36,860 nt of DNA, from the NCBI GenBank assembly GCA_016744475.1, contig JADGEH010000041.1, positions 1 through 36,860 of the forward strand, read 5' to 3'. The stretch is from Thiotrichales bacterium. Its GTDB lineage: Bacteria; Pseudomonadota; Gammaproteobacteria; Beggiatoales; Beggiatoaceae. Below are positions 9,510 through 18,798 of this stretch, in pieces; position 1 is the first letter of the stretch; the number at the start of each line of letters is the position of its first letter. Made by a program: the position numbers and the translations under genes. The notes under the pieces were generated by a model. The model was not told the origin of the DNA. It ran no database searches and was given only the letters and a program-made list of their open reading frames with translations.

Positions 9510-9695
9510 ATGAATAAGAAAATTAAAGTGACTCTAGTACGTAGTACTTGTAAGCGTTTGGCTGCACATAAAGCCTGTGTGGCAGGTTTAGGACTGCGCC
9601 GCATTCGTCATACCGTAGAAGTCGATGATACCCCATCTATTCGTGGCATGATTAACAAAGTTTCTTACTTATTGAAAGTGGAAGAAAACTCATGA
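9510..9695 (+). CDS. rpmD: 50S ribosomal protein L30
   Basis: L30 is a small globular large-subunit protein. The 61-residue product shows [48 protein letters not shown], matching the family over its whole length. ATG 9510 is chosen over an in-frame TTG at 9498, which overlaps the rpsE stop and adds only four unconserved residues. Its stop TGA overlaps the ATGATG start of rplO. Confidence 0.97.
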   Translation: MNKKIKVTLVRSTCKRLAAHKACVAGLGLRRIRHTVEVDDTPSIRGMINKVSYLLKVEENS

Positions 9696-10129
9696 TGCGT
9701 TTGAATACTTTATATCCTGTAGCAGGTTCAAAAACAGTAGCAAAGCGAGTTGGACGCGGTATAGGTTCAGGTTTTGGTAAGACTTGTGGGCGTGGTCATA
9801 AAGGGCAAAAATCTCGTTCTGGTGGATTTCACAAAGTTGGTTTTGAAGGTGGTCAAATGCCTTTGCAACGACGTTTGCCAAAAGTAGGTTTTTCTTCTCA
9901 TCAATCTGAGTTAGTTGCTGAAGTTCGCTTGCACGAGCTTGAAAGGCCACAAGCTGAAGTCATTGATTTGTTAGCCTTAAAGGAAGCCAAAATAATTTCC
10001 CATAAAATTCAGCGTGTAAAAGTTTTTCTTTCTGGAAAAATTACTAAAGCTGTGAAGCTCAAAGGAATTTTTGTAACTCCTGGGGCACGTAAAGCAATTG
10101 AAGCTGCTGGTGGCAGCATTGAGGACTAA
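9695..10129 (+). CDS. rplO: 50S ribosomal protein L15
   Basis: L15 is a late-assembling large-subunit protein with a long basic N-terminal extension. From ATG 9695 the product is 144 residues, as in E. coli, starting [13 protein letters not shown]. An adjacent ATG at 9692 would add one methionine, and both give ATGA-type overlaps with rpmD. Landmarks are [41 protein letters not shown] and the [16 protein letters not shown] end. The secY start overlaps its stop by one base (TAATG). Confidence 0.97.
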   Translation: MRLNTLYPVAGSKTVAKRVGRGIGSGFGKTCGRGHKGQKSRSGGFHKVGFEGGQMPLQRRLPKVGFSSHQSELVAEVRLHELERPQAEVIDLLALKEAKIISHKIQRVKVFLSGKITKAVKLKGIFVTPGARKAIEAAGGSIED

Positions 10130-11472
10130 TGGCTATTGGAAATTTTGCAGCAGCAGGTGATGAACTTAGCAAATTAGGCCGCTTGACAGAACTGAAACAG
10201 CGTTTATTGTTTGTTATTGGTGCAATCATTGTTTATCGCGTTGGTACTTTCATTCCTGTCCCAGGTATTGATCCTGTACGATTAGCTCAGTTATTTGCTG
10301 AGCAGCAGGGAACAATTCTGGATATGTTTAACATGTTCTCTGGTGGTGCTTTGCAGCGTTTTTCTGTATTCGCCTTGGGGATTATGCCGTATATTTCTGC
10401 ATCAATTATTATGCAGTTGTTGACAGTTGTTTCACCACAGCTAGAGCAACTTAAAAAAGAAGGTGAAGCTGGACGACGAAAGATTACTCAATACACTCGC
10501 TATGGCACATTAGTATTGGCATCTTTTCAAGCAATAGGTATCTCTATTGCCTTGGAAAATCAAAATGTTGTTGTTGAAGCAGGTATTGGATTTCAAGTCA
10601 CTGCCACAGTTACTTTAGTGACAGGAACTATGTTTTTAATGTGGTTGGGCGAACAAATTACAGAACGTGGCATTGGCAATGGTATTTCATTGATTATTTT
10701 TGCTGGTATTGTTGCTGGTTTACCCGGTGCTATTGGCGGCACTTTAGAGCTTGCGCGTACTGGACAAATGCATATTTTTACATTGATTATATTATTTGTA
10801 TTGGTCTTGCTGGTGACGGCTTTTGTTGTCTTTGTTGAGCGTGGGCAGCGTCGAATTAGTGTTAATTACGCTAAGCGCCAGGTTGGACGAAAAATGTATG
10901 CTGGACAAAGTAGCCATTTGCCTTTGAAATTAAATATGGCTGGTGTTATTCCCCCTATTTTTGCATCAAGTATTATTTTATTTCCCGCGACATTAGGGGG
11001 CTGGTTTGGTTCTGCTGAAGGGTTGGAGTGGTTAAAAGATTTATCCCAGACTTTATCGCCAGGCCAGCCTTTATATATTTTATTTTATGCTGCCGCCATT
11101 ATTTTCTTTTGCTTTTTTTACACTGCTTTAATTTTCAATCCTAAAGAAACTGCTGATAATTTAAAAAAATCAGGAGCATTTATTCCAGGCATTCGTCCTG
11201 GTGCTCAAACAGCGCAGTATATTGATGATGTTATGTCACGTTTGACTCTGGCTGGTGCCATTTATATTACAGCCGTGTGTTTACTGCCTGAGTTTTTAAA
11301 TCTGCAATGGAATGTACCCTTTTATTTTGGTGGAACTTCATTGTTGATTATTGTGGTTGTGGTGATGGATTTCATGGCTCAAGTGCAGGCACATTTGATG
11401 TCGCACCAATATGAAGGATTGATGAAAAAAGCCAATTTGAAAGGCCAAGGCCGTAATCCCATGTTACGTTGA
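10129..11472 (+). CDS. secY: Protein translocase channel subunit SecY
   Basis: SecY forms the protein-conducting channel of the inner membrane with SecE and SecG and works with SecA and FtsY/SRP. The 447-residue product (E. coli 443) has the ten hydrophobic segments of the family. Landmarks are [11 protein letters not shown] after the first segment, [30 protein letters not shown] (plug and TM2 region), [17 protein letters not shown], and the cytoplasmic loop [23 protein letters not shown]. It starts at TAATG overlapping the rplO stop. rpmJ follows after a 78-nt gap, the usual gammaproteobacterial order. Confidence 0.98.
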   Translation: MAIGNFAAAGDELSKLGRLTELKQRLLFVIGAIIVYRVGTFIPVPGIDPVRLAQLFAEQQGTILDMFNMFSGGALQRFSVFALGIMPYISASIIMQLLTVVSPQLEQLKKEGEAGRRKITQYTRYGTLVLASFQAIGISIALENQNVVVEAGIGFQVTATVTLVTGTMFLMWLGEQITERGIGNGISLIIFAGIVAGLPGAIGGTLELARTGQMHIFTLIILFVLVLLVTAFVVFVERGQRRISVNYAKRQVGRKMYAGQSSHLPLKLNMAGVIPPIFASSIILFPATLGGWFGSAEGLEWLKDLSQTLSPGQPLYILFYAAAIIFFCFFYTALIFNPKETADNLKKSGAFIPGIRPGAQTAQYIDDVMSRLTLAGAIYITAVCLLPEFLNLQWNVPFYFGGTSLLIIVVVVMDFMAQVQAHLMSHQYEGLMKKANLKGQGRNPMLR

Positions 11473-11550
11473 TTTTGTTATAGATTAGTCCTATCTCATT
11501 AACGAAATAATGTAAACAGAATAGAAACCTTTGAATTGGAGATTTATGTA

Positions 11551-11664
11551 ATGAAAGTCAGAGCATCTGTTAAAAAAATCTGCCGCAATTGTCGTATTAT
11601 TCGGCGTAATGGTTCAGTACGTGTGATTTGCAAAGAACCCCGACATAAACAACGTCAAGGTTGA
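11551..11664 (+). CDS. rpmJ: 50S ribosomal protein L36, zinc-binding form
   Basis: This 37-codon gene encodes the smallest large-subunit protein, with a zinc ribbon near the peptidyl-transferase region. The translation starts [19 protein letters not shown] and ends in [10 protein letters not shown]. It has the complete C-x2-C...C...H zinc ligands (Cys11, Cys14, Cys27, His32 by count), so it is the C-plus type. TTGGAG lies 11-16 nt before ATG 11551. It belongs between secY and rpsM, exactly where it is found. Confidence 0.96.
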   Translation: MKVRASVKKICRNCRIIRRNGSVRVICKEPRHKQRQG

Positions 11665-11670
11665 TTTTTA

Positions 11671-11699
11671 TTTGCAGTTTTAGATATAAATGCTATAAT
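11671..11699 (+). promoter_or_regulatory. Promoter of the alpha operon (rpsM-rplQ)
   Basis: A TTTGCA -35 (11671-11676) and a perfect TATAAT -10 (11694-11699) are separated by 17 nt, and the -10 is extended by TGC. Transcription would begin near 11706, giving a leader of about 96 nt before rpsM. It is the best-scoring promoter seen by eye in the ribosomal block. Confidence 0.8.
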
Positions 11700-11721
11700 T
11701 TCGGGCTTTTCCAAATTTATT

Positions 11722-11777
11722 TTCCATCTTATGGAAGAGTTTGAAATAGTAAGCTTTCTAGCTGTAAAGCTTGTTTT
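11722..11777 (+). promoter_or_regulatory. Structured rpsM leader, candidate S4-responsive region
   Basis: Two hairpins occupy the leader. TTCCAT (11722-11727) pairs with ATGGAA (11731-11736). AAGCTTT (11751-11757) pairs with AAAGCTT (11766-11772) and is followed by a GTTTTT run. In E. coli S4 represses this operon through a pseudoknot overlapping the rpsM start. Whether these hairpins form such a fold, or a transcription attenuator, cannot be decided by eye. Confidence 0.4.
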
Positions 11778-11801
11778 TAACATTAAATAGAGATTAAGAA
11801 T

Positions 11802-12158
11802 ATGGCCCGTATTGCAGGCATTAATATTCCAGTTCATAAACATATCGTTATTGGTTTAACTGCGATTTATGGTATTGGTTTGACGCGGGCGCGTGATATT
11901 TGTAAGAATTCTAATATCGCGCCTGATACTAAAGTGAAAGACCTTTCAGAAGGTGAATTGGAAGTTTTACGTGCTGGAATAGCCGCCTTTACTGTTGAGG
12001 GTGATTTACGTCGTGAAGTAGCAATGAATATTAAGCGTTTAATGGATTTAGGCTGCTATCGTGGTATTCGTCACCGACGTGGTTTGCCATTGCGTGGGCA
12101 ACGTACCCGTACTAATGCACGTACCCGTAAAGGGCCTCGCAGAATGATTAAGAAATAA
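11802..12158 (+). CDS. rpsM: 30S ribosomal protein S13
   Basis: S13 forms intersubunit bridges in the head and contacts P-site tRNA. At 118 residues it equals E. coli S13, with [53 protein letters not shown] and the basic [18 protein letters not shown] tail. It is the first gene after the alpha-operon promoter. rpsK begins 11 nt downstream. Confidence 0.98.
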   Translation: MARIAGINIPVHKHIVIGLTAIYGIGLTRARDICKNSNIAPDTKVKDLSEGELEVLRAGIAAFTVEGDLRREVAMNIKRLMDLGCYRGIRHRRGLPLRGQRTRTNARTRKGPRRMIKK

Positions 12159-12169
12159 TGAGATAAGCT

Positions 12170-12556
12170 ATGGCTAAGGTTCAAACTCGCAGTAAGAAAG
12201 TTAAAAAAAATGTATCTGAAGGAATAGCTCATGTTCACGCTTCCTTTAATAATACTATTATTACCATTACAGATCGTCAAGGCAATGCACTTGCTTGGGC
12301 AACTGCTGGAGGTAGTGGTTTCCGTGGTTCACGTAAAAGTACACCTTTTGCAGCCCAGGTGGCAGCGGAAAGAGTTGGTAATGTAGTAAAAGATTTTGGT
12401 ATGAAAAATCTTGAAGTTCGGATTAAAGGCCCTGGCCCTGGACGCGAGTCAGCTGTGCGAGCCTTAAATGCCAATGGTTTTAAGATTGTTAGTATTACGG
12501 ATGTGACACCTATTCCTCATAATGGTTGTCGTCCGCCTAAACGACGCAGGGTATAA
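12170..12556 (+). CDS. rpsK: 30S ribosomal protein S11
   Basis: S11 is in the platform near the E site and the anti-Shine-Dalgarno end of 16S rRNA. The 128-residue product (E. coli 129) shows [59 protein letters not shown] and the [12 protein letters not shown] end. The asparagine of HNG is the isoaspartate-prone site described in other bacteria. rpsD begins 4 nt after its stop. Confidence 0.98.
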   Translation: MAKVQTRSKKVKKNVSEGIAHVHASFNNTIITITDRQGNALAWATAGGSGFRGSRKSTPFAAQVAAERVGNVVKDFGMKNLEVRIKGPGPGRESAVRALNANGFKIVSITDVTPIPHNGCRPPKRRRV

Positions 12557-12560
12557 CAAT

Positions 12561-13181
12561 ATGGCAAGATATATCGGACCAAAATGTAAGCTAAGTCGCC
12601 GCGAAGGCACGGACTTATTTCTTAAAAGCCGTAACCGTGCTTTAGATACTAAGTGCCAAATGGATAAAACTCCAGGACAGCATGGAGATCGTCGTCAGCG
12701 TTTATCTGATTACGCATTGCAATTGCGTGAAAAGCAAAAAGTTCGTCGAATTTATGGGATTTTAGAAAAGCAATTCCGTAATTATTATAAAGAGGCTGTG
12801 CGTCGTAAAGGCTCTACTGGTGAAAATCTGCTGAAATTATTAGAGTGCCGCTTGGATAATGTAGTATATCGCATGGGTTTTGCTGTAACTCGTGCTGAAG
12901 CGCGTCAATTAGTTAGCCATAAAGCAATTGAAGTAAATGGGCATAAAGTTAATATTCCTTCTTACCAGGTTCAAATTGGCGATGTCGTTAGTATCACAGA
13001 AAAAGCACGTGAGCAATTACGCATTAAAGCGTCTTTGGTAAGCGCTGATGGTTTTGGCCTTCCTGAGTGGGTTGATGTGGATGTGACTAAAATGTCAGCT
13101 ATTTTTAAATCTATGCCTGAACGCATGGATTTATCTGCTGACATTAATGAGCAACTTATTGTTGAGTTGTACTCAAAATAA
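12561..13181 (+). CDS. rpsD: 30S ribosomal protein S4
   Basis: S4 nucleates 16S 5'-domain assembly, lies at the mRNA entry, and regulates the alpha operon in E. coli. From ATG 12561 the product is 206 residues, identical in length to E. coli, with [52 protein letters not shown], the S4 RNA-binding domain ([27 protein letters not shown]) and the [17 protein letters not shown] end. An upstream in-frame start at 12522 lies inside rpsK and is rejected. It lacks the zinc cysteines of the alternative S4 form. Confidence 0.98.
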   Translation: MARYIGPKCKLSRREGTDLFLKSRNRALDTKCQMDKTPGQHGDRRQRLSDYALQLREKQKVRRIYGILEKQFRNYYKEAVRRKGSTGENLLKLLECRLDNVVYRMGFAVTRAEARQLVSHKAIEVNGHKVNIPSYQVQIGDVVSITEKAREQLRIKASLVSADGFGLPEWVDVDVTKMSAIFKSMPERMDLSADINEQLIVELYSK

Positions 13182-13186
13182 AATGT

Positions 13187-13210
13187 ATAAGTTAAATATA
13201 TTTAGCTTAT
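13187..13210 (+). promoter_or_regulatory. Palindrome between rpsD and rpoA
   Basis: ATAAGTTAAATA (13187-13198) is followed immediately by TATTTAGCTTAT (13199-13210), its reverse complement apart from one G-U pair. It lies just after the rpsD stop in a 68-nt gap. With no spacer and only A/T pairs in the centre it would fold as a modest hairpin. RNA processing or partial attenuation ahead of rpoA is possible. Confidence 0.3.
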
Positions 13211-13249
13211 TTATATTCCACAAGACATCCACGAAGAGGGTTTTGCTGT

Positions 13250-14254
13250 ATGCAAACTGGTGTTGTTGACCTGTTAAAGCCGCGTATTGTTGATGTTAAA
13301 CAAATCAACGAAACAACAGCTAAAGTTACTTTAGAACCGTTAGATCGTGGTTTTGGTCATACGTTGGGAAATGCATTGCGTCGTGTTTTGCTGTCTTCCC
13401 TTCCTGGTTCTGCGGTTATCGAAGTAAAAATAGAAGGTGTCGAGCACGAATACACCAGCCTTGATGGTGTTCAAGAAGATATTACTGATATTTTATTGAA
13501 TCTCAAAGGTTTAGCTATTCGGGTTTTAGGCAAACACCCTGTTGTTTTGCATCTTAATAAGAAGGGTGCTGGGCCTGTGCTGGCTTCTGATATTGAATTA
13601 GAACATGACGTTGAAATCATTAATCCAGAGCATGTTATTGCACATCTAAATAAAGCAGGTGTGCTAAATATGCAGCTTAAAATTGGCATGGGGCGTGGTT
13701 ATCAGCCAGCTAATTTACGTTTGCAACATGACGAAGAAACAGAACAAGTGGGCTGGTTACATCTTGATGCTTCTTTTAGTCCCATAGTTCGAGTAGCCTA
13801 TGAAGTTGACCGGGCTCGTGTAGAACAACGTACAAATCTGGATAAGCTCATTATTGAGTTAGAAACTAATGGTACTATCGATCCAGAAACCTCAGTACGA
13901 CAAGCCGCAACAATTTTACAAGAACAGCTTTCAGTCATTGTTGAATTAAAAGGCACTGAGATTGAAGATACTGTTAACGAAAAAGAAGATGAGATAGACC
14001 CGGTTTTATTGCGACCTGTAGATGAACTTGAGTTGACCGTGCGTTCAGCTAATTGTTTAAAAGCTGAAAGTATTTATTACATTGGTGATTTAATTCAGCG
14101 AACTGAAACAGAACTGCTAAAAACTCCAAATCTAGGTAAAAAATCCTTGAATGAAATAAAGGACGTTTTGGCATCTCGTGGTTTATCTTTGGGAATGAAG
14201 CTGGAAAATTGGCCACCTCCCGGATTGCACGAAGAAAATTCGTCAAGCAATTAA
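13250..14254 (+). CDS. rpoA: RNA polymerase alpha subunit
   Basis: The alpha dimer scaffolds core polymerase assembly, and its C-terminal domain contacts UP elements and activators. The 334-residue product (E. coli 329) has the N-terminal dimerisation domain ([23 protein letters not shown], about 31-53), an acidic linker (about 236-250), and a C-terminal domain with [14 protein letters not shown]. The DNA-contacting arginine falls at residue 265, as in E. coli. [23 protein letters not shown] follows. GAGAGGG-like sequence precedes ATG 13250 by about 10 nt. rplQ follows after 31 nt. Confidence 0.99.
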   Translation: MQTGVVDLLKPRIVDVKQINETTAKVTLEPLDRGFGHTLGNALRRVLLSSLPGSAVIEVKIEGVEHEYTSLDGVQEDITDILLNLKGLAIRVLGKHPVVLHLNKKGAGPVLASDIELEHDVEIINPEHVIAHLNKAGVLNMQLKIGMGRGYQPANLRLQHDEETEQVGWLHLDASFSPIVRVAYEVDRARVEQRTNLDKLIIELETNGTIDPETSVRQAATILQEQLSVIVELKGTEIEDTVNEKEDEIDPVLLRPVDELELTVRSANCLKAESIYYIGDLIQRTETELLKTPNLGKKSLNEIKDVLASRGLSLGMKLENWPPPGLHEENSSSN

Positions 14255-14285
14255 GGAAAACAGGAATTTAATAAGGTAAATACAG

Positions 14286-14693
14286 ATGCGTCATCGTTAT
14301 GCAGGAAAGCACTTAAGTCGCACCTCTAGTCACCGTAAAGCTATGTTTCGCAACATGACGGTGTCTTTAATGCGATATGAAATGATTAAAACTACGGTCG
14401 TTAAGGCTAAAGAACTGCGTCGTTATGCAGAGCCAATAATTACCTTAGCTAAAACTGACAATGTCGCTAAGCGTCGTTTGGCTTTTGATCGTTTGCGTAG
14501 TAGAGAGACTGTTACTAAATTGTTTACAGATTTAGGCCCCTTTTATCAAGAGCGTTCAGGAGGCTATCTTCGCATTTTAAAATGTGGTTATCGCCCTGGA
14601 GATAAAGCTCCAATGGCTATTGTGCAATTAGTTGATCGCATTGATTTTGAAGCCAATGATGAAGATGATGAGGAATTGATGGACGAAGAATAA
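14286..14693 (+). CDS. rplQ: 50S ribosomal protein L17
   Basis: L17 is a large-subunit protein near the tunnel exit. The 135-residue product (E. coli 127) begins [24 protein letters not shown], carries [17 protein letters not shown] and [20 protein letters not shown], and ends in an acidic extension ([13 protein letters not shown]) a few residues longer than in enteric bacteria. It is the last gene of the alpha operon, closed by the strong terminator 31 nt downstream. Confidence 0.98.
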   Translation: MRHRYAGKHLSRTSSHRKAMFRNMTVSLMRYEMIKTTVVKAKELRRYAEPIITLAKTDNVAKRRLAFDRLRSRETVTKLFTDLGPFYQERSGGYLRILKCGYRPGDKAPMAIVQLVDRIDFEANDEDDEELMDEE

Positions 14694-14723
14694 GGCATCT
14701 TGACTTTTCTTATATCAAATCTA

Positions 14724-14759
14724 AAAAACCGCTGATAATGAATATTATCAGCGGTTTTT
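14724..14759 (+). terminator. Strong terminator of the alpha operon
   Basis: A perfect 16-bp stem (14724-14739 with 14744-14759) and a 4-nt GAAT loop end in five T. The upstream arm begins with five A, so the structure could also stop transcription from the minus strand. It marks the end of the ribosomal-protein block. Confidence 0.95.
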
Positions 14760-14783
14760 GTGTTATGGCATAGCGTGAATGCA

Positions 14784-15248
14784 ATGAATATAGCTGATTA
14801 TGCTATTGTTGCTGTATTATTGTCATCTGTATTGTGGGCAATACGACAGGGCTTATTGCACACTATGTCTGAATTATTGAATTGGATGATTGCATTAGCC
14901 ATTGCCTTATTATTTATTGATGAATTAGCGCTTGTATTAACTCGCATTTCACCTATTATTGAAATCCGTTTATTGCTGGCTTTCATCTGTCTATTCAGCA
15001 GCACTTTCTTGCTTGCTAACTTATTGAGCTATCTATTAATACAATTGTTTCCTGAGTTTTCCATGTCATTGCTTGAATATCTATTAACACCAGTGTTGGG
15101 TTTGTTTAAAGCGATCTTAATTATTTTAGTGTTTTTTATAATTCTGACTTTAACCCCTATAAAACAAACAGCTATTTGGCAATCTTCATGGATTATTCAT
15201 TACGTATTGATAGATACTTCACAGAAACTTCTAACGCAAATGAGGTGA
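14784..15248 (+). CDS. cvpA: CvpA family inner-membrane protein
   Basis: CvpA is an inner-membrane protein linked to colicin V export and envelope stress in enteric bacteria; its biochemical role is unsettled. The 154-residue product starts MNIADYAIVAVLLSS, aligning with the DYAIIAVIAFSS start of E. coli CvpA. It has four hydrophobic segments (about 7-24, 30-50, 60-85, 95-120) and the family-type LLTPVLGLFKAILIILVFF. ATG 14784 is chosen on this alignment; GTG 14760 would begin at the terminator and lacks homology. No clear Shine-Dalgarno is seen. It lies 3 nt before purF, the usual cvpA-purF arrangement. Confidence 0.88.
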   Translation: MNIADYAIVAVLLSSVLWAIRQGLLHTMSELLNWMIALAIALLFIDELALVLTRISPIIEIRLLLAFICLFSSTFLLANLLSYLLIQLFPEFSMSLLEYLLTPVLGLFKAILIILVFFIILTLTPIKQTAIWQSSWIIHYVLIDTSQKLLTQMR

Positions 15249-15251
15249 ATT

Positions 15252-16763
15252 ATGTGTGGAATCATTGGCATTGTTGCAAAATCTAGTGTAAATCAAGCCA
15301 TTTATGATGGTTTGACAGTATTGCAACATCGTGGTCAAGATGCAGCGGGCATTGTCACCTGTGCCAACGAACGCCTTTATTTGCGTAAAGATAATGGTTT
15401 GGTGCGTGATGTATTTCATACACGTCACATGCTGCGTTTGCTCGGCAATATGGGGATAGGTCATGTGCGTTACCCCACGGCAGGTTGTTCTAGTTCTGCC
15501 GAAGCGCAGCCTTTTTATGTGAATTCTCCTTATGGTATAGCACTGGCACACAATGGTAATTTGACCAATGCTGATACCTTAAAACAAGACCTATTTCGTG
15601 AAGATTTGCGTCATATCAATACCAATTCTGATTCTGAGGTTTTGTTAAATGTGTTTGCCCATGAATTACAAAATATGGGCAAATATAATATTGATGAGAA
15701 AGATATTTTCTCTGCTGTTTCAGGAGTTTATAAACGTTGTCAAGGGGCTTATGCGGCTGTTGCCATGATTACAGGTTACGGCATTGTGGCGTTTCGAGAC
15801 CCGCAAGGTATTCGTCCTCTAATATTTGGTAAGCGTGAAACAGAGCAGGGTGATGAGTATATGGTGGCTTCTGAAAGTGTCGCCATACGTGCGCTGGGTT
15901 TTGATGTGATTCGAGATGTGCAACCTGGTGAAGCTATCTTTATTGATTTGCAGGGACAATTTCATGCGCAGCAATGTGCAGAAAAGATCGACCACAATCC
16001 TTGTATTTTTGAATATGTCTATTTTGCTCGACCAGACTCGATTATTGATGGTATTTCTGTTTATAAGGCTCGACAACGTATGGGGAAGGTGCTGGCACGT
16101 AAGATTCTGCGCTTAAAGCCGGATCATGATATTGATGTCGTGATTCCTATCCCCGATACCAGTCGCACGGCTGCATTGGAAGTAGCTAAAGAATTAAAGC
16201 TTAAATACCGTGAAGGTTTTGTTAAAAATCGTTATATACCACGTACTTTCATTATGCCCGGACAATCCATGCGCAGAAAATCTGTACGTCAGAAACTCAA
16301 TGCGATTGATTTAGAATTCAAAGGTAAAAATGTACTATTGATTGATGATTCAATTGTACGGGGTACTACTTCTAAGCAAATCGTTCAAATGGCCCGTGAT
16401 GCTGGAGCTAAAAGCGTGTATTTTGCTTCTGCTGCGCCACCTGTACGTTATCCAAATGTGTACGGGATTGATATGCCGTCGGTGCAAGAACTATTAGCCT
16501 ATAATCGCACGGATGAGCAAATTGCTCATGTTATTGGTGCTAATTGGTTAATTTATCAAGATTTAGATGATTTAGTGAAAGCCACTCGTGGTAAGCAAGG
16601 ATTGGTGAAATTTGATACTTCATGTTTCAGTGGGGAATATGTGACTGGCACGGTAGATCAAAGATATCTAGATGAATTAGAGCGTCAGCGTAATGATACA
16701 GCGAAGTATGAAAACGATAAAGAAGAAGGTGTAGAAGTAATTGAACTGCATAATTCAGTATAA
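15252..16763 (+). CDS. purF: Amidophosphoribosyltransferase
   Basis: PurF catalyses the committed step of de novo purine synthesis, converting PRPP and glutamine to phosphoribosylamine. The 503-residue product starts MCGIIGIV, so Cys2 becomes the N-terminal glutaminase nucleophile after methionine removal. It has no propeptide, like E. coli PurF. Other landmarks are [41 protein letters not shown], and the PRPP-binding loop [14 protein letters not shown] near residues 360-373. GAGGTG lies 8-13 nt before ATG 15252. Adjacency to cvpA and metZ is typical for gammaproteobacteria. Confidence 0.98.
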   Translation: MCGIIGIVAKSSVNQAIYDGLTVLQHRGQDAAGIVTCANERLYLRKDNGLVRDVFHTRHMLRLLGNMGIGHVRYPTAGCSSSAEAQPFYVNSPYGIALAHNGNLTNADTLKQDLFREDLRHINTNSDSEVLLNVFAHELQNMGKYNIDEKDIFSAVSGVYKRCQGAYAAVAMITGYGIVAFRDPQGIRPLIFGKRETEQGDEYMVASESVAIRALGFDVIRDVQPGEAIFIDLQGQFHAQQCAEKIDHNPCIFEYVYFARPDSIIDGISVYKARQRMGKVLARKILRLKPDHDIDVVIPIPDTSRTAALEVAKELKLKYREGFVKNRYIPRTFIMPGQSMRRKSVRQKLNAIDLEFKGKNVLLIDDSIVRGTTSKQIVQMARDAGAKSVYFASAAPPVRYPNVYGIDMPSVQELLAYNRTDEQIAHVIGANWLIYQDLDDLVKATRGKQGLVKFDTSCFSGEYVTGTVDQRYLDELERQRNDTAKYENDKEEGVEVIELHNSV

Positions 16764-16785
16764 AAATATTTTGGGAGAGAATCAT

Positions 16786-16848
16786 ATGCGTTATTCAATG
16801 GTAGGAACGCCGTACCATAAAATGTTTTCTTTGATATTTTGTGATTAA
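16786..16848 (+). CDS. Possible 20-residue small protein or leader peptide
   Basis: A 20-codon frame (MRYSMVGTPYHKMFSLIFCD) starts 6 nt after GGGAGAG, one of the best ribosome-binding sites outside the ribosomal operons, and ends in TAA. It lies in the 132-nt gap between purF and metZ. I recognise no family. It contains no run of Met or Cys codons, so a classical attenuation peptide for metZ is not obvious. It may be chance, a degraded remnant or a true small protein. Confidence 0.25.
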   Translation: MRYSMVGTPYHKMFSLIFCD

Positions 16849-16895
16849 ATTTATAGTTGTACTTTATTTGACGTTGTTTTACCCGTTGATATGAA

Positions 16896-18077
16896 ATGAA
16901 CGAAAAAGACTACAAATCTGCCACTCACGCCGTTCGCACTGGGCAAGTGCGTACCCACGAAGGTGAAAATAGCGAAGCGCTATTTTTAACTTCTAGTTAT
17001 GTATTTGCTAACGCCGCAGAGGCCGCCGCGCGTTTTTCAGGGGATGAACTGGGTAATATTTATTCGCGTTTCACCAATCCTACCGTGCGTAATTTCGAGC
17101 AGCGTTTGGCTGCTATGGAAGGCGGCGAGCGTTGCGTGGCGACAGCTTCTGGTATGGCAGCCATTCTGTGTACCTGTTTGGGCTTGCTCAAAGCAGGGGA
17201 TCATATTGTGGCTTCACGCAGCATTTTTGGTTCTACCGTGATGCTGCTGGGCACTCTGTTAGCTAAATTTGGCATTGATACCAGTTTTGTTGAATTAACG
17301 GATATGGAGGCTTGGCAAGCGGCGATTCGTCCGAATACTCGCTTTTTGTTTTTGGAAACGCCTTCAAATCCTTTAACGGAAGTGGCTGATATTCAGCAAT
17401 TAGCCGATGTAGCCCATCGCCATGATTGCTGGCTAGTGGTGGATAATTGTTTTTGTACGCCCGCCTTACAACGGCCTTTGCAATTGGGGGCTGATATTGT
17501 GATTCACTCTGCCACTAAATATCTGGACGGGCAGGGTCGCTGTATCGGCGGTGCAGTGGTTGGCGGGCAAGAGTTATTAAATGATGTGTTCGGGATTGTT
17601 CGTACCGCAGGCCCTTCTATGAGTCCGTTTAATGCGTGGATATTCCTTAAAGGTCTGGAAACTCTGAAAATACGCATGAAAGCCCACAGTGAAAATGCAT
17701 TGATGCTGGCTCAGTGGCTAGAAACTCAAGCGGCCATTGACCGAGTTTATTACCCAGGTTTAGCTTCTCATCCACAACATACGCTGGCGATGCAACAACA
17801 AAGTGCCGCAGGTGGATTGGTGTCTTTTGTAGTGAAAGGCGGGCAAACAGCCGCTTGGCGTTTGATTGATAGCACTCAGTTATTGTCGATTACAGCCAAT
17901 CTTGGTGATACAAAAACCACTATTACCCATCCTGCCAGTACAACACATGGACGTTTAACTCCAGAACAACGCGAGGATTCGGGGATTAGTGATGGTTTGG
18001 TACGCATTTCTGTTGGTTTGGAAGACTATCAAGACATTCAAGCTGATTTAAACAATGGATTAATGATGATGCCATGA
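16896..18077 (+). CDS. metZ: O-succinylhomoserine sulfhydrylase (Cys/Met metabolism PLP enzyme)
   Basis: MetZ makes homocysteine directly from O-succinylhomoserine and sulfide, bypassing cystathionine. The 393-residue product is a fold-type I PLP enzyme of the Cys/Met metabolism family: YSRFTNPTVRNFEQRLAAMEGGE, TASGMAAI, ETPSNP, VVDNCFCTP, and the PLP lysine in SATKYLDGQGR (Lys208). STQLLSITANLGDTKTTITHPASTTH is the usual C-terminal block. Placement after purF, as in Pseudomonas, supports MetZ over MetB or MetC. The start has a poor Shine-Dalgarno; an ATG at 16891 is out of frame. Confidence 0.92.
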   Translation: MNEKDYKSATHAVRTGQVRTHEGENSEALFLTSSYVFANAAEAAARFSGDELGNIYSRFTNPTVRNFEQRLAAMEGGERCVATASGMAAILCTCLGLLKAGDHIVASRSIFGSTVMLLGTLLAKFGIDTSFVELTDMEAWQAAIRPNTRFLFLETPSNPLTEVADIQQLADVAHRHDCWLVVDNCFCTPALQRPLQLGADIVIHSATKYLDGQGRCIGGAVVGGQELLNDVFGIVRTAGPSMSPFNAWIFLKGLETLKIRMKAHSENALMLAQWLETQAAIDRVYYPGLASHPQHTLAMQQQSAAGGLVSFVVKGGQTAAWRLIDSTQLLSITANLGDTKTTITHPASTTHGRLTPEQREDSGISDGLVRISVGLEDYQDIQADLNNGLMMMP

Positions 18078-18141
18078 GCTTTTTAGATGCAAAGAGTTGT
18101 AGAAAATCGTAATTCCAGTATGATGCTGAGACGATATTTTT

Positions 18142-18168
18142 TTGACATATTTTGATACATCTTAGATT
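18142..18168 (+). promoter_or_regulatory. Weak candidate promoter for the Fae-like gene
   Basis: A perfect TTGACA (18142-18147) is followed by a poor -10 (TAGATT, 18163-18168) at 15 nt spacing. It lies 17 nt before the gene start in an AT-rich 107-nt gap after metZ. The -35 match is striking but the -10 is weak, so this is tentative. Confidence 0.3.
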
Positions 18169-18184
18169 TTTGAGGATATGAATC

Positions 18185-18745
18185 ATGGCCGTGATGAGTG
18201 AAACAATTTCCATTAAAACAGGCGAAACTTCCATGCACAGCCAAGAGCTGAACATGCACGTTACGGTTGAAGTGGTCATCGGTGAATTAGACAGTTCTTT
18301 TGGAACAGCATTTGCCACTTTATTTGGTCAAGATGTGGATGGAGAAACCTGCTTTCTAGTGTCTTTAAAAGAAAATGTACAGGTTAGACCTGCCACTTTA
18401 ATGGTGAATAAGTCAGGTAATACTGATGATACCTATTTGAAAGTATGGAATGATGTGGTGCAACCTGCGGTTGCTCATGGTGTGGTGGATGCCGTGCGTA
18501 ACGGAGATGTGCCTAAGAAGAAGGCCAATGATATTGGCATTATTGCTATGTTGTGGGCAGCTCCAGAAATTGTTGATATAGCAGGTTCAGAACATCACCA
18601 GTTATTTGATTTATATCGAGATGCCACTTGTAAAGCCGTGCATAAAGCGATGGATAATGAACCGAGTATTGATTGGTTATTGGAAAAACAAGATGAAATG
18701 GCACGCCATTTTTATCCATTAGATAAAGATGCGGATTTTAATTAA
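18185..18745 (+). CDS. Formaldehyde-activating enzyme family protein, divergent
   Basis: Fae condenses formaldehyde with tetrahydromethanopterin in methylotrophs. This 186-residue protein matches the family across its length. VVIGELDSSFGTAFATLF (30-47), QVRPATLMVNK (66-76), a helix ending in HGVVDAVRNGDVPKKKANDIGII (98-120), and LYRDATCKAVHKAMDNEP (143-160) align with Fae landmarks KPNTLMFNK, ADEADDL and YNYEATK. At the position of the Fae catalytic histidine (His-Ile-Asp before the IIG turn) I read Thr27, with the nearest histidine two residues earlier (His25). Activity is therefore uncertain; it may be a Fae-like pterin- or aldehyde-binding paralogue. GAGG lies 10-13 nt before ATG 18185. 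No other H4MPT genes are in the window. Confidence 0.75.
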   Translation: MAVMSETISIKTGETSMHSQELNMHVTVEVVIGELDSSFGTAFATLFGQDVDGETCFLVSLKENVQVRPATLMVNKSGNTDDTYLKVWNDVVQPAVAHGVVDAVRNGDVPKKKANDIGIIAMLWAAPEIVDIAGSEHHQLFDLYRDATCKAVHKAMDNEPSIDWLLEKQDEMARHFYPLDKDADFN

Positions 18746-18766
18746 AAGCACCTTTAAATCACGCAT

Positions 18767-18798
18767 AAAAAAAGCCGCCCATTGAGGCGGCTTTTTTT
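18767..18798. terminator. Bidirectional terminator between convergent genes
   Basis: AAAAAAAGCCGCC (18767-18779) pairs perfectly with GGCGGCTTTTTTT (18786-18798) around a 6-nt loop. T runs appear on both strands, serving the Fae-like gene (plus) and the exonuclease gene (minus), whose stop overlaps it by two bases. Confidence 0.95.

Noticed and set aside
12522..12560. Upstream in-frame start of rpsD
   Set aside because: It would overlap rpsK and add residues absent from S4 proteins; ATG 12561 gives the exact 206-residue length.
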